Translations under genes and position numbers: made by a program
The notes under the pieces: model-generated
What the model was told of the DNA's origin: nothing
Seen by the model: the letters and a program-made list of their open reading frames with translations, nothing else
The model's database searches: none
Shown: one piece after another, positions 1 through 10,950 of the stretch
How positions within the stretch are numbered: the stretch's first letter is position 1
Layout of the letters: every line of letters starts with the position of its first letter
Origin: Oscheius onirici
Lineage: Eukaryota; Nematoda; Chromadorea; Rhabditida; Rhabditidae
Length of the DNA: 64,000 bases
Assembly: GCA_932521025.1 (NCBI GenBank)
Contig: OW051468.1
Span: 8,308,064-8,372,063 of the forward strand
Reading direction: 5' to 3'

Positions 1-846
1 AAACCAACTAAACTCAGTGAATTTATAAACAGAAAGAATCGTTTAGGTTTCTCCTTCTCCATGCTATGCTATGTATGAACCGACGCCGTCCCTCTATTGG
101 AACCATAGCCTTCCGTCTACTGGTTCCGACCAGTCTTCTCCCTAGACTTTATTTATTACTCAAAGCTGTGCCTTGCCACGTGTATATAATTTGGTTTTTC
201 TCCTAATAAATGTGTAATTTGAGAGAACGAGTCAAGAGCCTAATCCAGGAGCCACAAGTAGTTTAGATTACCCGATACGGGAAAGGGAGCTCGCAGCCCA
301 GCTGGGCCAGCTCACGCTGAGTCATTTCTATAAACAATTGCCTTGTTTGGACAAGGGTCAAGCAGACTGTCACAGCTTCAAATCAGATTCACTTACAAAT
401 ACGGATAAAAGGGGTGATTCGAAGCTTTGTTTGGGTCGAAAAACCTGCATTTGTTTTTGCAAAAATCGCCAAGTGTTCGTGGTTGTTTGATTTTCTTTCT
501 TTCTCTCCAAAACTGCGCATGAATCGCCCAGCAGTAAGTAAGCCTTATTTCAAAGAAAAACAGCATCATTTTAGCCATTTGCAACTTTTTCCAGGCAGCA
601 AAAGACTCGTGCGACTGTTGCATAGCATAATCTCATTTAGCACAGCTGTGTGCTCAGCGCACTAGCTCAAAGAAAGCCAGTTACGCAAGTGGCGTTTGAT
701 ACACTCCGTAAGGTTATTCAACGCGCTGTGTGGCGGTAAAAAAAAGCTGCCGTCGCGATCGAACTTACTGTTTATGGGAATACATCAGATTAGTTAACAA
801 AATAGATAAATTGAATTCAACGTGTGTGTATGGAGAGGAAAGTTCT
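1..846. other. Left edge, no convincing gene
   Basis: I see no supported gene here. A plus-strand stretch near 519-649 could be read as a short spliced frame (ATG near 519, a donor near 534, an acceptor near 594), but it gives only about 16 codons and matches no family I recognise. The segment lies downstream of the minus-strand mago gene and probably holds its 3' UTR and an intergenic gap. Confidence 0.4.
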
Positions 847-1512
847 TTAGATGGGCTTGATCTTGAAGTGGAGTCCGATGAGAGAGAAGACCATGCACTT
901 GAGATCCTGGACCAGGTAGTAGAAGGAACGCAGACCGTCGGGGTCCTTGCTGTTGTTCACATCTGCCAGTGATCCAATCTTTCCCGTGGTGAACGAGATG
1001 TGCTCGTTATTGCACAGAATTTCGAGTTCTTGACGACCGACCTTGTCCGGTTCGGGCCAGTTGGAATCGTCTTCCTGTATTTGGCAGTTAAAAAGGCTGG
1101 GAAAATGAATAACCTGGAGGATTTCCGAGTCTTCGACGATGCGCTTCAGTTCGGCCATTACCGCCGGCGAAATGTAGGCCTAAAATCGTTGGTAAGACGT
1201 GTGTTTGAAAAAAAAAAGAAAGTTTAGAAAACCCTTCAAAGGCTTTCACATAATCTTATTTTGTTCAATTTTCGCCTATTTCGAAAAGTTGATAAAAATA
1301 AGGTAGCGAAGCCGGAAACCTGATATAATCGATAAAAAGCTAACCTCTTTTCTGATGATCGTGTCGTTCTTGTAATTCGAGTTGTTGGCATACCGCAGTT
1401 GGCCGTTTGGACGGAACTCGAATTCCAGGAACTCGTGGCCGAACTTTCCTTTGTGACCAACGTAGTATCTCACGTAGAAATCGTTGTCGGCCGGCTTATC
1501 TCCGTCAGACAT
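847..1512 (-). CDS. mag-1: Mago nashi, exon junction complex core subunit
   Basis: This encodes the small protein that pairs with Y14 in the exon junction complex, which marks spliced mRNAs and acts in mRNA localisation and germline sex determination. Exons are 1345-1512, 1114-1179 and 847-1074, giving 153 residues. Hallmarks are [20 protein letters not shown] and [10 protein letters not shown] in exon 1, and [14 protein letters not shown] and the terminal [12 protein letters not shown] in exon 3. These match Mago almost residue for residue. The intron between exons 2 and 3 is 39 nt, a multiple of three and stop-free, so an intron-blind translation inserts 13 false residues after EDSEILQ. The ATG lies just after an acceptor (ATTCAG followed by A), which suggests trans-splicing. 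The gene lies about 530 bp downstream of the same-strand histone deacetylase. The start is certain from the family alignment. Confidence 0.96.
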
Positions 1513-1689
1513 TCTGAATACGGTTAAAATATGGCAGGGAAACATGTAGGAGGTACTGAGATGGTTGAGACCAAGAGAACGGAACAACAATTGAAAATAT
1601 ATCATTGCATAGGTACTTACAAAGAACAATAGTTATGAAAAGGACTTCGGAAGTATTTTTTGCCGATTTCTACTCACCGAAAACGTGAT

Positions 1690-1960
1690 TGAAGTCTAGA
1701 ATAGTCAAAAATGGATGAATTCGGTGAAGTTTGGCGTTTTTAGCAGCAAAATTGCTGTATTTATCTTAAATAGAGTGAAAATATGTTTTACAGTGCGTAG
1801 AATTCGATTTTACCGATAAGGAAATGAAAAAAAAATTGAGAAAATGTTAGGAAAATTGGACGAATGCTGTAGAATGCGAAAAAAAACTGAAATGGTAGCA
1901 AATTTCAAATGCGTGCGCAAAATAAGTCGACGGGTTACTGTATTTTCCTCAAATACTTCC
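1690..1960. repeat. AT-rich repeat, possible relative of the 9.0-9.5 kb element
   Basis: The gap between mag-1 and hda-1 is AT-rich and non-coding. It shares short blocks with the right half of the inverted-repeat element at 9040-9534: a GAATTCGATT block after GCGT, and AAATTTCAAAT followed by a TGCGCAAA block. I could not find terminal repeats here, so this may be a decayed or partial copy. The similarity was judged by eye. Confidence 0.3.
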
Positions 1961-2045
1961 AAAGTCCTGCAAATAGATCGATAAAACCGTTTCGGATACT
2001 CGTATTGGGAATTAGCTGAGGTTAGCTGAAGAAGCACTCAAAGAG

Positions 2046-5000
2046 TTAGATTCTCGGCATCTTTGCCGCTTCTTCCGTCGGTAAAGGACTACTCGCCAGA
2101 CGTTTGTAGTTCTGAAGCTGCTGTAAATAATGTTCAATTTCCAAATCTTACCTGATTATCCCGACCGCCATCCTTGTCATGCGAGTAGAATTCTCCTTCG
2201 TCCTCCACTATAGAATCCACGACGGCATCGGGCATCCTCTCGTCGGGATTGGCGGCGTCGATAAGTTCCGATTTCTCGGCCAGGAAGACTCCATCGTCCG
2301 GGATAGGCTGCATTTGGACAGATGGAGCATGACCCAATTCTCGCAAATGCTCGAAGATTTTTACCTGAAAGCGGTAGAGCATCAATCGATAGATGGAAAG
2401 CAGTTGCTGTAATAGAAACCCACCCCTTTAGAAACAGACGCAATTGCGTACACCTCTTTTTCTGGTAGAAGAAGACATTTTCGAACTTTTTGATATTCTG
2501 CAAAGATGTAGCCCTTGATCTGATCTACAACTTTGTAGAACATACTGAAGCTCAGAAACACCGTCTTAGAGGGGAAGAAGGCGCATTTTTAGAAAGATTC
2601 TGGGAATCTATCACAGCTGTTTCCGAAGCCAGATGTTTTTCTTTTTGAATATCTTTCAAATTAGTGAAAACTTAATTTCAAAAACCACTTATTGTCGTAT
2701 TCTACAAAAGGATAATAAGAACTTACGGTAGTCTTCTCCAGATACTCATTCGTGTTGAGATTCGGCATGTTCGATTGAGCTATGTGCAATTTGTACTCTG
2801 GCGCAAAGTACTCATAGTAGACACTCATGGGTAGGTCTAAAAGAAAGGGTATAGTCATAAAACGGAAGAGATACCATTGGAAATTTCAGCGTCCAGCGCT
2901 ACTGATGTCTCGTAGGTCCAGCAACGAGAAACGTTCCTGATGGTGTAGCCACCTCCTCCTACCAGAAGCATGGGAACTCCGAACCGTTTGAGATAGGAGA
3001 CACATCTACCGTGACCTGATTTGGTGAATAGATAGAATGAGACAAGAAATTACCTTTAAGAGTAAGATTAAAACAGCCTAAACGATCGCCACTGAGGGAG
3101 TCAGCTCCACATTGTAGAACTATGGCATTGGGCTGGTAGGACTCCATCACTTTCTGCATGACAGGACTGAAGATCCGCTGAAAAGCTTATATTTTTAAGA
3201 TGTACACAATTTGTTTTTCGTCACATTAATAAAGGAAAAAAACTGATTTTTACTAGAAAAACTATAAAAGTGTGCTAGTTATAGAGCTTGGAAGATGTTG
3301 ATTGAAAGAGTGGGGTTAAAGTTTAGAAGGAGGGAAAATTTGAGGATGAGGGGGAAAACGGAAGAGAAGGCAGGAGAAGCTATTGAGGTGTATTTTCGGG
3401 AGAACGGGGAAGAGTATGCCTGTTATGACAGTAGAGAGGGTAAGCTGATATGGTAGAGGATGACAGTGAGAAGGGTGAGATTACGGGGACAGTATACTTG
3501 GGCGACTCCACTCAGATTTGAACCCCGACTCGACTCTTTCCAAGTTCAGGAGATGGCCAGAGGGAGATGGTCAGAGTATCGGTTTTACGGAAGAAGTCAG
3601 TAAGAAGACAGGGGATATAGAAGCTAGTGAGAAGTCACGAACTTTCTTCCAAACTGTTTCTTCTATCAAAGAAAGTAATTCTAGTGAACCCACCTCATAA
3701 GTCTCATCATCAATCCCATCCCTCAGAGGAAAGTTCAGAGCGTGGTACTTGCCCTTCCCCACTCCGACATCCTTCACATCACCAGTTCCGGGAAAATATT
3801 CGCCGTACTTGTGGAATGACACGGTCATTACTCGATCAGTCGAATAGAAGGCCTCTTCTACTCCGTCTCCGTGATGAATGTCGATGTCGACATACAAAAC
3901 ACGTTGGTGTACTTTCAAAAGCTCCAGAATGGCCAAAACGATGTCGTTGCTGTAACAGAAGCCAGAAGCTTCGGCCTTTTTGGCATGATGAAGTCCGCCC
4001 ATCCAGTTGACACAAATGTCAGCTTGCTTCCGGTTAAGTTTCTGGGCAGCCGCTAAATAACAAGTTTTTTTGGAATTAAAAAAATCTTACAAATTGAGCC
4101 GCCGCAAGAAAGCTGACAGAACTCGTAGACACCGTCGAATACTGGACAATCCTGAAGGTATCTTTTTGATAAAACTTATAAGAAACTACCTCTCCGACGT
4201 TGAACCGCTGCATCTGCTTGGCATAGTTCGAAATGTTGTCCTGACGGATGTTTTTCAAAAATGTCAAGTAGTCGTCCGAGTGAAACTTGGTCATCTCTTC
4301 AAATGTAGCCGGTATAGGTCTCTGAAACGGATCTGGTTGGAATTTTGTCTGTTATTCTCCGGTCAAAAAACGAATGGATCGAAATGCTCTTGACTGTTAG
4401 TTTGTCCGAGGAAGTCTGTATCTGATCGAAAGATTCTTGACTCTCAATATGTCTAATTGTAAGAGTCACAGTCAATTCTCCACAGGATATAAACACCCTG
4501 ACTCTCACCCTGCCCGATAGGCAGAGAGTACAGTAGAACTGAATGAACTGGAAAACTACAGAGTATCTCCCTTTGACTAGCTGCAACAGTTACTGTATAA
4601 AATTGATCTGATAGGAAGACTCTTGATTCTCTCATTATGTTCAATAGTCACAGTCAATTCTCGATAGGATATGAACACCTCGAGTCTCTCATCAAGACCG
4701 AGAGTCACAGGCTAGAACTGATTGGATCGGAAGACTGTCTTGTTTTGGCTAGTTGTAAAGTAAAGTTTCTCCGTATCAACGCCAGAGTTCCGAAGAATCC
4801 TCTGAGAGACAAGCTCCTACTGTGCCATCTCGCTTCAACTAGTTGTAAATGGATATAATTGACTTGTTAAGAGGAGTTGACTACTGACCTGAAAGTCGCT
4901 CTCCTAAAAAAATATATCTGAACAATGCGATCTAGAGTCGAACTGTCCAAACAATGGCCGGAACTAAACCGATTCTTTAAAAAGAGTGTCTGACTGTTCT

Positions 5001-5266
5001 CAGAAGTGATTGATAAATAGTAAACTGGAGAATACTCACATGAACTTCCATTTTTCGGTACAGCCCATACTGGATGAGAAGATCGTGGGTCATTCTTATG
5101 CGATGCGGCTTCATCGGATGTCCCTGTCCGTAATAATAGTTCCCGACGTCGCCTGAAGAGAAAACGTCTTTTTAAGAAAAGAAAACAAAAGTAAGCAAAT
5201 AGGAAAATAGCACCGACCGTCGTAATAGTAGGACACGCGATTCTTTCCATGCGATTGTAGAGCCAT
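2046..5266 (-). CDS. hda-1: Class I histone deacetylase, HDAC1/2 type
   Basis: This is the zinc-dependent lysine deacetylase used by co-repressor complexes such as NuRD and Sin3. Ten exons (5218-5266, 5040-5152, 4190-4321, 4091-4151, 3694-4052, 3054-3177, 2875-3015, 2727-2836, 2152-2364, 2046-2120) sum to 1377 nt, giving 458 residues with every junction in phase. It opens with [16 protein letters not shown] as in HDAC1. The catalytic core is intact: [19 protein letters not shown] (His pair), [15 protein letters not shown] (zinc ligands), [13 protein letters not shown] and the [14 protein letters not shown] loop. The acidic C-terminal tail is about 65 residues after [11 protein letters not shown], shorter than in vertebrate HDAC1. 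The start codon directly follows TTTTAG, a likely trans-splice acceptor. Intron 2 (4322-5034) carries a tandem duplication. The intron 2365-2726 carries a hairpin element. Assignment to hda-1 rather than hda-3 is not certain. Confidence 0.96.
2481..2555. repeat. Hairpin element copy 1, in an hda-1 intron
   Basis: An imperfect palindrome runs from GATATTCTGCAAAGATGTAG to CTACAACTTTGTAGAACAT. The same core recurs at least seven more times in the window. It lies inside the intron before the exon coding the HAPSVQMQ region, so it does not disturb the protein. Confidence 0.65.
4425..4760. repeat. Imperfect tandem duplication in hda-1 intron 2
   Basis: Two diverged units about 186 bp apart share the order GTCACAGTCAATTCTC, AGGATAT-AACACC, a GAGAGT block, AGAACTGA, and CTAG followed by TTGTAA or a near variant. 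The first begins near 4427 and the second near 4612. Both lie wholly within the intron between exons 2 and 3. Confidence 0.6.
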
Positions 5267-5589
5267 CTAAAAGGAAAATTTGGTAATTGATCAGGCCATA
5301 AAAGGAAACCGTGGAATGTGGATAAAAGATCGCATTTCCATGGGGAATGAGGCATTCGAAAAGCAAAATTTCAAATGGGGTTCGCAGAGCGTGTATTCGA
5401 CCGGGGAGGCAGGGGTCCTGCCGCGCAGAGCAATACGATCGATAACGCTCGAAAGCTGGTCAAAAGTTAACAAAGAAAGAAAGGGGGTCAATTCAGGAAA
5501 TGTAGGAATAAGATAAAAAATGAAGAATATATCCTCTGGATATTTCCCAGCTTGGTCAAACTGTAATCTCGAATAGTCAAATGATTTGA

Positions 5590-5775
5590 AAAATTGATTT
5601 GGGTCCAACGAATCACATCGATGGAATCAACAGGGCAAAGAGAGCGACTATGGATCCCTCGACAAGGTACAAAGCTGGCAACGGTGTAGATGGATGGACG
5701 AAGTAAGAGAGCAAGCTGGACACATGTGGCGGAATGGAAAACTCTCAGAGATGCCCTCGTCGATGTTACATGTGA
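5590..5775 (+). mobile_element. Decayed LINE reverse-transcriptase 3' remnant
   Basis: Broken frames read WIPRQGTKLA and then, in another frame, WMDEVREQAGHMWRN. This resembles the RPRGRPPTRWxD(D/E) tail that ends many LINE reverse transcriptases. The stretch is frameshifted and contains stops, so it is a fossil. It sits between hda-1 and the F-box-like gene. Confidence 0.45.
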
Positions 5776-5979
5776 CCAGCAAAATATATAGTCAAAAACT
5801 GTGAAATGATGTTTCTGTGACTGTGAAATTTGGCTCCAGATACCTATAAACAACTCCAGAATGGGCTGAGGTTCAAGAAGTATCTTCTCCGATAAGAGAC
5901 TACAAAAGTTTCTCACTTTCTCACTCAATGAACCCAGCATGAAAACAGAACATTTACCATTTATTCAAGTATACAGTTT

Positions 5980-8212
5980 TTATGGGAAGAAAGTGAAATA
6001 TGCATTCAGAAGATCAGTGAAAACCTTCGGATCCAGAGGAGCAGTAGGATCTCTACAGTAGGTGGAATAGTCCAGTGGGTATCGCAGTGGGTAAAATTGC
6101 TCCTCCAAGAGAAGAAAATCATTCAGAGTACGAATATTTGAGAGAAGGTATACAAATCTAATGCCATTTCTGCGCCATTTGCTAATCAAAACAAGGAAGG
6201 CATTGTCGGAGTTGGGAATGAGAATAGTTGTGGCAGTTCGCTAAGAGGCATGAAAGAAGGCATGCTGTCCCATAACGGCTGCTCTCAGATGGCTTGGTAT
6301 AAATTGGCCAATCACCCACAAGTTGTTAATTTTGTAGTTCCAGTTCCCGGACCGCTATTTCTGAAATGGTCATGAATTTATTGAGTCCTTAAATGAACAA
6401 CCTCGACGACTTGACCAATTGGTGATAGCACTTGCTGGGTTGCACAACACAGTATAACCGCTTTAAAAGAGCACAACAGTTCATCCACCTCATTGAATTC
6501 TTCGGGAAAGTAATAAATGCAGATGCTCTTAACTTTCTGCAAAAGATTTTTAAATGTTCTTTTCGCAAAGAATCAAACCAGCTTTTTGATCGTGTCCGAA
6601 TCTATCTCGGAATAGTAGAAGCACATCAGCGGATTCAGCATCCAGGGCTTTATTGTTGAAACACTTGTCGCTCCATCATTTGACTCCCTATAGTGCAGAA
6701 CGATCTGATTTCTGGATGGCCATTTCATCTGGATCAGCTGGGCAGGGCAAAGTCCCCTATTCTAATAGGCAATAACGAGACTAAACGAAAAGGGCAGAAT
6801 TGAAGTCATATCTGCTATTTTTGCGCTAGCAGGTTGTGACTCTCCTGGTACACCCTGAAATATAGTTCAGAAGCTCAAAAAAAAAGTCTACTTCGTTATC
6901 GTTGAGAGAGACCCGTTGCTATCGCGTGCAATATTTCAATACGCAGCTAAATTCATGTCTTTGACTGACTGTGAGTATTCGGCATTTGTACGTTCTATTT
7001 GGGGCAATGGGTCTCTCACCAAAAACTTTAAAAATCTAGTCCACTTTAAATTACTCCCAAGTCTCTGTTTGTCTGTGTGTGTGCGAAGTTCTAATTGAGG
7101 ATAAGGAAGGGAGCTTTGTGCGCAAATTAGTTTTTAACAAGTCTTGACGGGAAAAGCAAGTGCGCGAAAGGTTCTTACGAATTTGATAGTTTCTTTGGAG
7201 AGTCTGGGTGACTGGAACAGAGTAACGAGGGAAGAATGAAATGGAAGCTGGAATTGAGGGTCCTAGAAAGAAGTGATAGGAGAAGAGAAGACTTCTTTAG
7301 CCCTGGAAGGGTGGTGCTATCCTTGTCTATTTTAAATTGCTCCCAAGTCTGTGTGTGTTAGTTTGTCGGGGGCCTTATTTGGTAGAGAAACAAGGGAGCT
7401 TTGTGTGCAGATTACAATTAGGAGTTAGTAGTAACAAGTCTTTACGTAACAAATCGAGATTAGGAGACGCCTTTGCATCTGCTTTTGGTAGTTCCCAGCA
7501 GAAAAGGGTTGCAAGTGATTCAGGCCGAAAATACGAAGGGGGATACTTAGGTAACCTTAGCCCTGATTAGGGCAGTGCAATCCTTGTCAACCTAAACTCA
7601 CAATTGTGAAATCAAACTCTCCCAGATGGATCCAAATGCTGAACTTGGTCAAATTCTTGTTTATATATGTGTTGAAGGCCTTGTTGAGTCTCAACGATCG
7701 AACAAAGGTCCGAGGATGCATCTAAAAGTTGTCTCATTCTATTCCAACAAACTTTATACCTTCGCGAAGACGGCTAGCTGATCCCTATATGAGAGCTCGC
7801 GCAAGTTGACCGGCTGTAAATCTTTTCAATGGATGAAGACGATGCTTACCTCAGAGATGTGAACATCGCTGTCAGTTAAAAACTTCTCCGAAAAGTATGG
7901 ATCCATTGCAGGTCCGCTAAATGGGTTCATCCACCGTAAATGGAAGCTAAAAGTACAAGTTATCGATTCAAAAGCTGGAAACAAACAATCGATATTTTCA
8001 AAGTTGTGTAAGAATCAAGTTTCGGCTAGAGAATGGAGAATCTTCATATCATGCTGCTTAACTATGAACCATATTTTTTGCGTCCGTAAAAAGACAAAGA
8101 CTGAGAATGATCTTTTTAGTCTAGCGGCTGAAAATCCAAATATCCAGGGAGCATATTGACGCCAAAGATGGAAACGAACAGCATCTGGACTACAAAGATG
8201 CAGATGGGACAT
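5980..8212 (-). CDS. Unknown protein with an F-box-like N-terminal region
   Basis: I do not recognise the whole protein. Upstream exons (about 8110-8212, 7860-7950, 7770-7825 and 7610-7730) join in phase. They contain NLRELSYRDQLAVFAK, then after a small intron MHPRTFVRSLRLNKAFNTYI, which resembles an F-box helix pattern. A roughly 730 bp intron (about 6770-7600) contains two copies of a dispersed repeat. Later exons read LIQMKWPSRNQIVLHYRES, PWMLNPLMCFYYSE, VKSICIYYFPEEF, WNYKINNLWVIGQFIPSH and RTATTILIPNSDNAFLVLIS, ending at the stop at 5980. Keeping the frame open requires 36-45 nt introns, one of which contains an in-frame TAG. The first exon and start are uncertain. If the small introns are not real, this is a pseudogene. 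Nematodes have many fast-evolving F-box genes, which would fit. Confidence 0.5.
7037..7240 (+). repeat. Dispersed repeat B, copy 1
   Basis: A unit of about 200 bp contains ACTTTAAATT, a GT-rich run, CTAATTGAGGATAAGGA, GGGAGCTTTGTGCGCAA, TTTTTAACAAGTC, then GTGCGCGAA, a TTCTTTGGAG block and GGGTGACTGGAACAGAGTAAC. The same order appears reversed at 49860-50065. It lies in the long intron of the F-box-like gene. Confidence 0.7.
7325..7450 (+). repeat. Dispersed repeat B, copy 2 (partial)
   Basis: This shorter, more diverged copy contains TTTTAAATTGCTCCCAAGTC, a GT-rich run, AAGGGAGCTTTGTGTGCA and TAACAAGTCTTTACG. It has the same orientation as the copy 90 bp upstream, making a loose direct repeat in one intron. 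Confidence 0.6.
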
Positions 8213-8508
8213 TCTGGCTGAGGTCCTTTTCCGATTCAGGCCGAGGTCCTTTTCCTTTAACTGAAACCGAGGGTTGAAAAATTGAAAAAAAAGAGTACCC
8301 TGGAATTGAAGAGCAAAGAGGACCGAATGGACACGGGCCCGAAACGATTTCCGATCTGTTCCACTGTTTTCATAAAATCCCCCTCCAAAGTTGCATAACG
8401 GGTCCAGGACCTTGATTCTCTAATCGTTGCAGAACTGTTCGAATCCTCTTTGCCATGTTGACAGTTTTCCGAATAAAAAGGGAACTGAAGCAGTTGATCG
8501 TAACCATC

Positions 8509-8975
8509 ATGAATCTAATTCTTTCTCTCTTCTTCTGTATTCTGCTCGCAGGTGACTCTCATCCAGATACAAAATAATCAAAATCAAAGGACCGTCCCTC
8601 TCCCAGGTGTCTCTCCGTCCTTCTATCATTCCGTTTCCTCTGACTCGCTGCTGTTCTCCCGCCCGAATCCGCTGTCCTAGAGGACAGCATTGTGAGGAAC
8701 GTTCCGTCGTCTGTGTCCGTGCTCCATGTCTTCCCATCCAGAGCTGTGTACCCAACTGTCCCAGTGGACAGAACTGGCAAGACTGCCCAACGTGCCAGAA
8801 GGACAACTTCTGCCCCTTCGTTAGAGTAGTCTTTCTATTCGATGATTCTGATATTGTTACTCAGAACTGCAATCCTCCTGGATATTGTACTTGTCCCAAT
8901 GGAATGTATAGAACCGGCACAACATGCTCCAGATTCTGCCCCTTGGTCGCAGCTGCCGATGCAGACCAGAAGTGA
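8509..8975 (+). CDS. Secreted cysteine-rich protein A
   Basis: Exons 8509-8551, 8590-8819 and 8865-8975 join in phase to encode 127 residues. The N-terminus MNLILSLFFCILLAGPSLSQ is a signal peptide. The mature part is packed with cysteines: TRCCSPARIRCPRGQHC, CVPNCPSGQNWQDCPTC, and NCNPPGYCTCPNGMYRTG near the end. The last block looks like a TIL-type (trypsin-inhibitor-like) half domain, but I cannot place the protein in a named family. Introns of 38 and 45 nt were chosen because they keep the cysteine pattern in frame. The final exon is 111 nt, exactly as in the paralogue at 10250-10893. An AATAAA lies at the end. It is probably extracellular. Confidence 0.75.
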
Positions 8976-9039
8976 TACTGAATTGAATAAATCTGTCATT
9001 GACATGGTCTTCAACAATTAGCTGAACTTCTATAGTTTT

Positions 9040-9534
9040 CTATAGTCCATTTCCAACGAAGAGCGGCACTTAGGCAATTCTTTAAAGGATTTTTCGCGAG
9101 GTTCTCGACACGAAATTTCGAAAATGACGGCCGCGGAGTTGGATTTTATTCCATTTTGTTCAACTTTGATGATTTTTCGCAGTTTTCTAGCTGTTTTTTA
9201 TCGTTTTTGACTGCGTTTTCAAACTCAGCGTTTAAACTTACCTTCTTGATGTAAAAACTGGGAGAAAATCACCCATTTTCAGAGCGTCACGGCTGTTTTA
9301 TCGAGAAAACTGTCATTTTATGTCAATTGAGCATCCAAAGTGTTGTTTTCCCCGTCGTTTTGATGACAAGTAGATTTTTATAGGCGTGGAATTCGATTAC
9401 AGCGACAAACATATAAGAAAATGCCAAAATAACCTAATAATGAAAGAAGTAGCAAAAAAATCTGATTAAGCCACGAAATTTCAAATTGGTGCGCAAACAT
9501 GGGTACTGCTCTTCGTTGGAAATGGACCATATAG
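9040..9534. mobile_element. Terminal-inverted-repeat element, about 495 bp, non-coding
   Basis: The left end CTATAGTCCATTTCCAACGA (continuing AAGAGC) is matched in inverse orientation by GCTCTTCGTTGGAAATGGAC with CATATAG at the right. The repeats are about 28 bp with few mismatches. Between them is AT-rich sequence with no open frame. Size, ends and lack of coding capacity are those of a MITE (a non-autonomous DNA transposon). It lies between the two paralogous cysteine-rich genes, and I could not identify a clean target-site duplication. Confidence 0.75.
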
Positions 9535-10249
9535 GTATCGTGGCGGTTTCATTGAGGATCTTCGAGCAGCATCAGTGAAAATACGACTTCGAAGTAAACC
9601 AGACAAGGCTGGTCTTGCTACACTTGCCAACAAGCCGCCCGGGTTCTCCTTCACTTTGCTAGGCCGAAGTTGAATTGTTAGGTCAAACCTTTTTTTTAAA
9701 TCTTTCGTACTGATGTTCGACTTAGCAAGGTAAAGTAAGACCGCCGACCAGAGTCTTCAAGTCTCGTGCTGCTCAGTCCTGCTACCTGGGACCTTGTACG
9801 CTAACATCTTGTACGAGAATGAATTGTTCACTTCTTCCAATTCTGTAGTTCGATTAACAGAGAATCAAAGTTCTGTTTTTTTTGCTTATTTACGAAATTA
9901 GGCCGTTTTCGGTATGTATGTTTTTTTTCGGTAGGTATACATTTCAACAAAAATTGCTGAAAAAAAAACAAATTATCAGCGGCGGTGATGTGACCTTACA
10001 ATACTCAAGGTTCCAAAGCTCTAACTCTTGGTTTTCGCTCAATTTCACTGAAAACACTGCTACTGATCGAAGAACCAACTGAAACCTGCTGAATCAGGCT
10101 CTATTCCACTCCATCACGAACATTGCTGCCAAAACAACCAAAAGCTCAGTCCCTGCATACTCTCCGCCTAATTTGCACAATTATTCGCTCTTTCCGTTGT
10201 TTTGATACACCTATAAAAGCTGTTCCTGATCGAGGGGAACTATACAACA

Positions 10250-10893
10250 ATGAACACCTGTCTCGTTCTTCTTCTTTCGCTCTTCCTGTCCATCCGGGCT
10301 CAGCAGACACCCTCTTCACCCGGAGCATCTCCTCCTTCTCTTCCTCCTCAGCCAGAAGCTGCCCCACTGGCAGCCGTTTCTCCTGGATCCGCAGGAGCGG
10401 CTGCTCTGGCTTTCCCTTCGGGCGGAACCGTCTACTGCTGCTCCAGATGGTGGCCATGTCGTCAGGGATACCATTGCGAAGCCTATTACCCTACGTGTCG
10501 TGGCTTCAATTGGTGGGTCATTTTGAGAAAAAATAGAGAAAACTTTTCAGTCCTCGTCCTTACTCTCGCTGTGTTCCGAACTGTCCTTACGGAGAAACCT
10601 GGGTAGATTGCCGTGGCTGCACCAGCGAAAGATATTGTCCTGGAGACTCGAGACCGGTTAGTTTTTTTCGGGATCCATCAGCACGCAAATCTTCCACACT
10701 CAGCTCAAATTTTTGCTGCGTAGCTTGGCCGAGTATCAAAATATTTGCGCGAAGAGCATAAGTTCATTTTCGGTCTTTTCAGAACTGCAATCCTGCCGGC
10801 TACTGCATCTGTAATCAGGGAAGCTACCGTGTCGGCAATGATTGTGTCAGTTTTGGACGCTGCAATCGTCCCTGTCCGTTCGGTCGCTGCTGA
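10250..10893 (+). CDS. Secreted cysteine-rich protein B (paralogue of A)
   Basis: Exons 10250-10512, 10551-10656 and 10783-10893 join in phase, giving 159 residues. A signal peptide (MNTCLVLLLSLFLSIRAQ) is followed by a Pro/Ala/Ser-rich spacer of about 45 residues that protein A lacks. The cysteine region reads YCCSRWWPCRQGYHC, CVPNCPYGETWVDCRGC, NCNPAGYCICNQGSYRVG and RPCPFGRC. Spacing and the 111 nt last exon match protein A, so they are tandem duplicates. The second intron is 126 nt, against 45 nt in the paralogue. An AATAAA follows at about 10917. The gene converges with MED6, leaving under 60 bp between the two stop codons. Confidence 0.8.
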
Positions 10894-10950
10894 ATCGGTT
10901 GAAAGAAAAGAAATGAATAAAAATTGCAAAGAATTTACTGTACATGAGTA

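Noticed and set aside
519-649. Short plus-strand spliced frame (MNRPA + AKDSCDCCIA)
   Set aside because: Only about 16 codons, no downstream continuation, and no family match. The CDCC pattern recalls PMP3-type proteins, but the rest does not follow.
1276-1629. Long minus frame extending mago upstream and into its intron
   Set aside because: It includes the 5' leader and intron 1; homology and splice signals place the start at 1512 and the donor at 1345.
5291-5608. 105-codon minus frame beside hda-1
   Set aside because: No domain, no splice logic, overlaps hda-1 leader and intergenic DNA.
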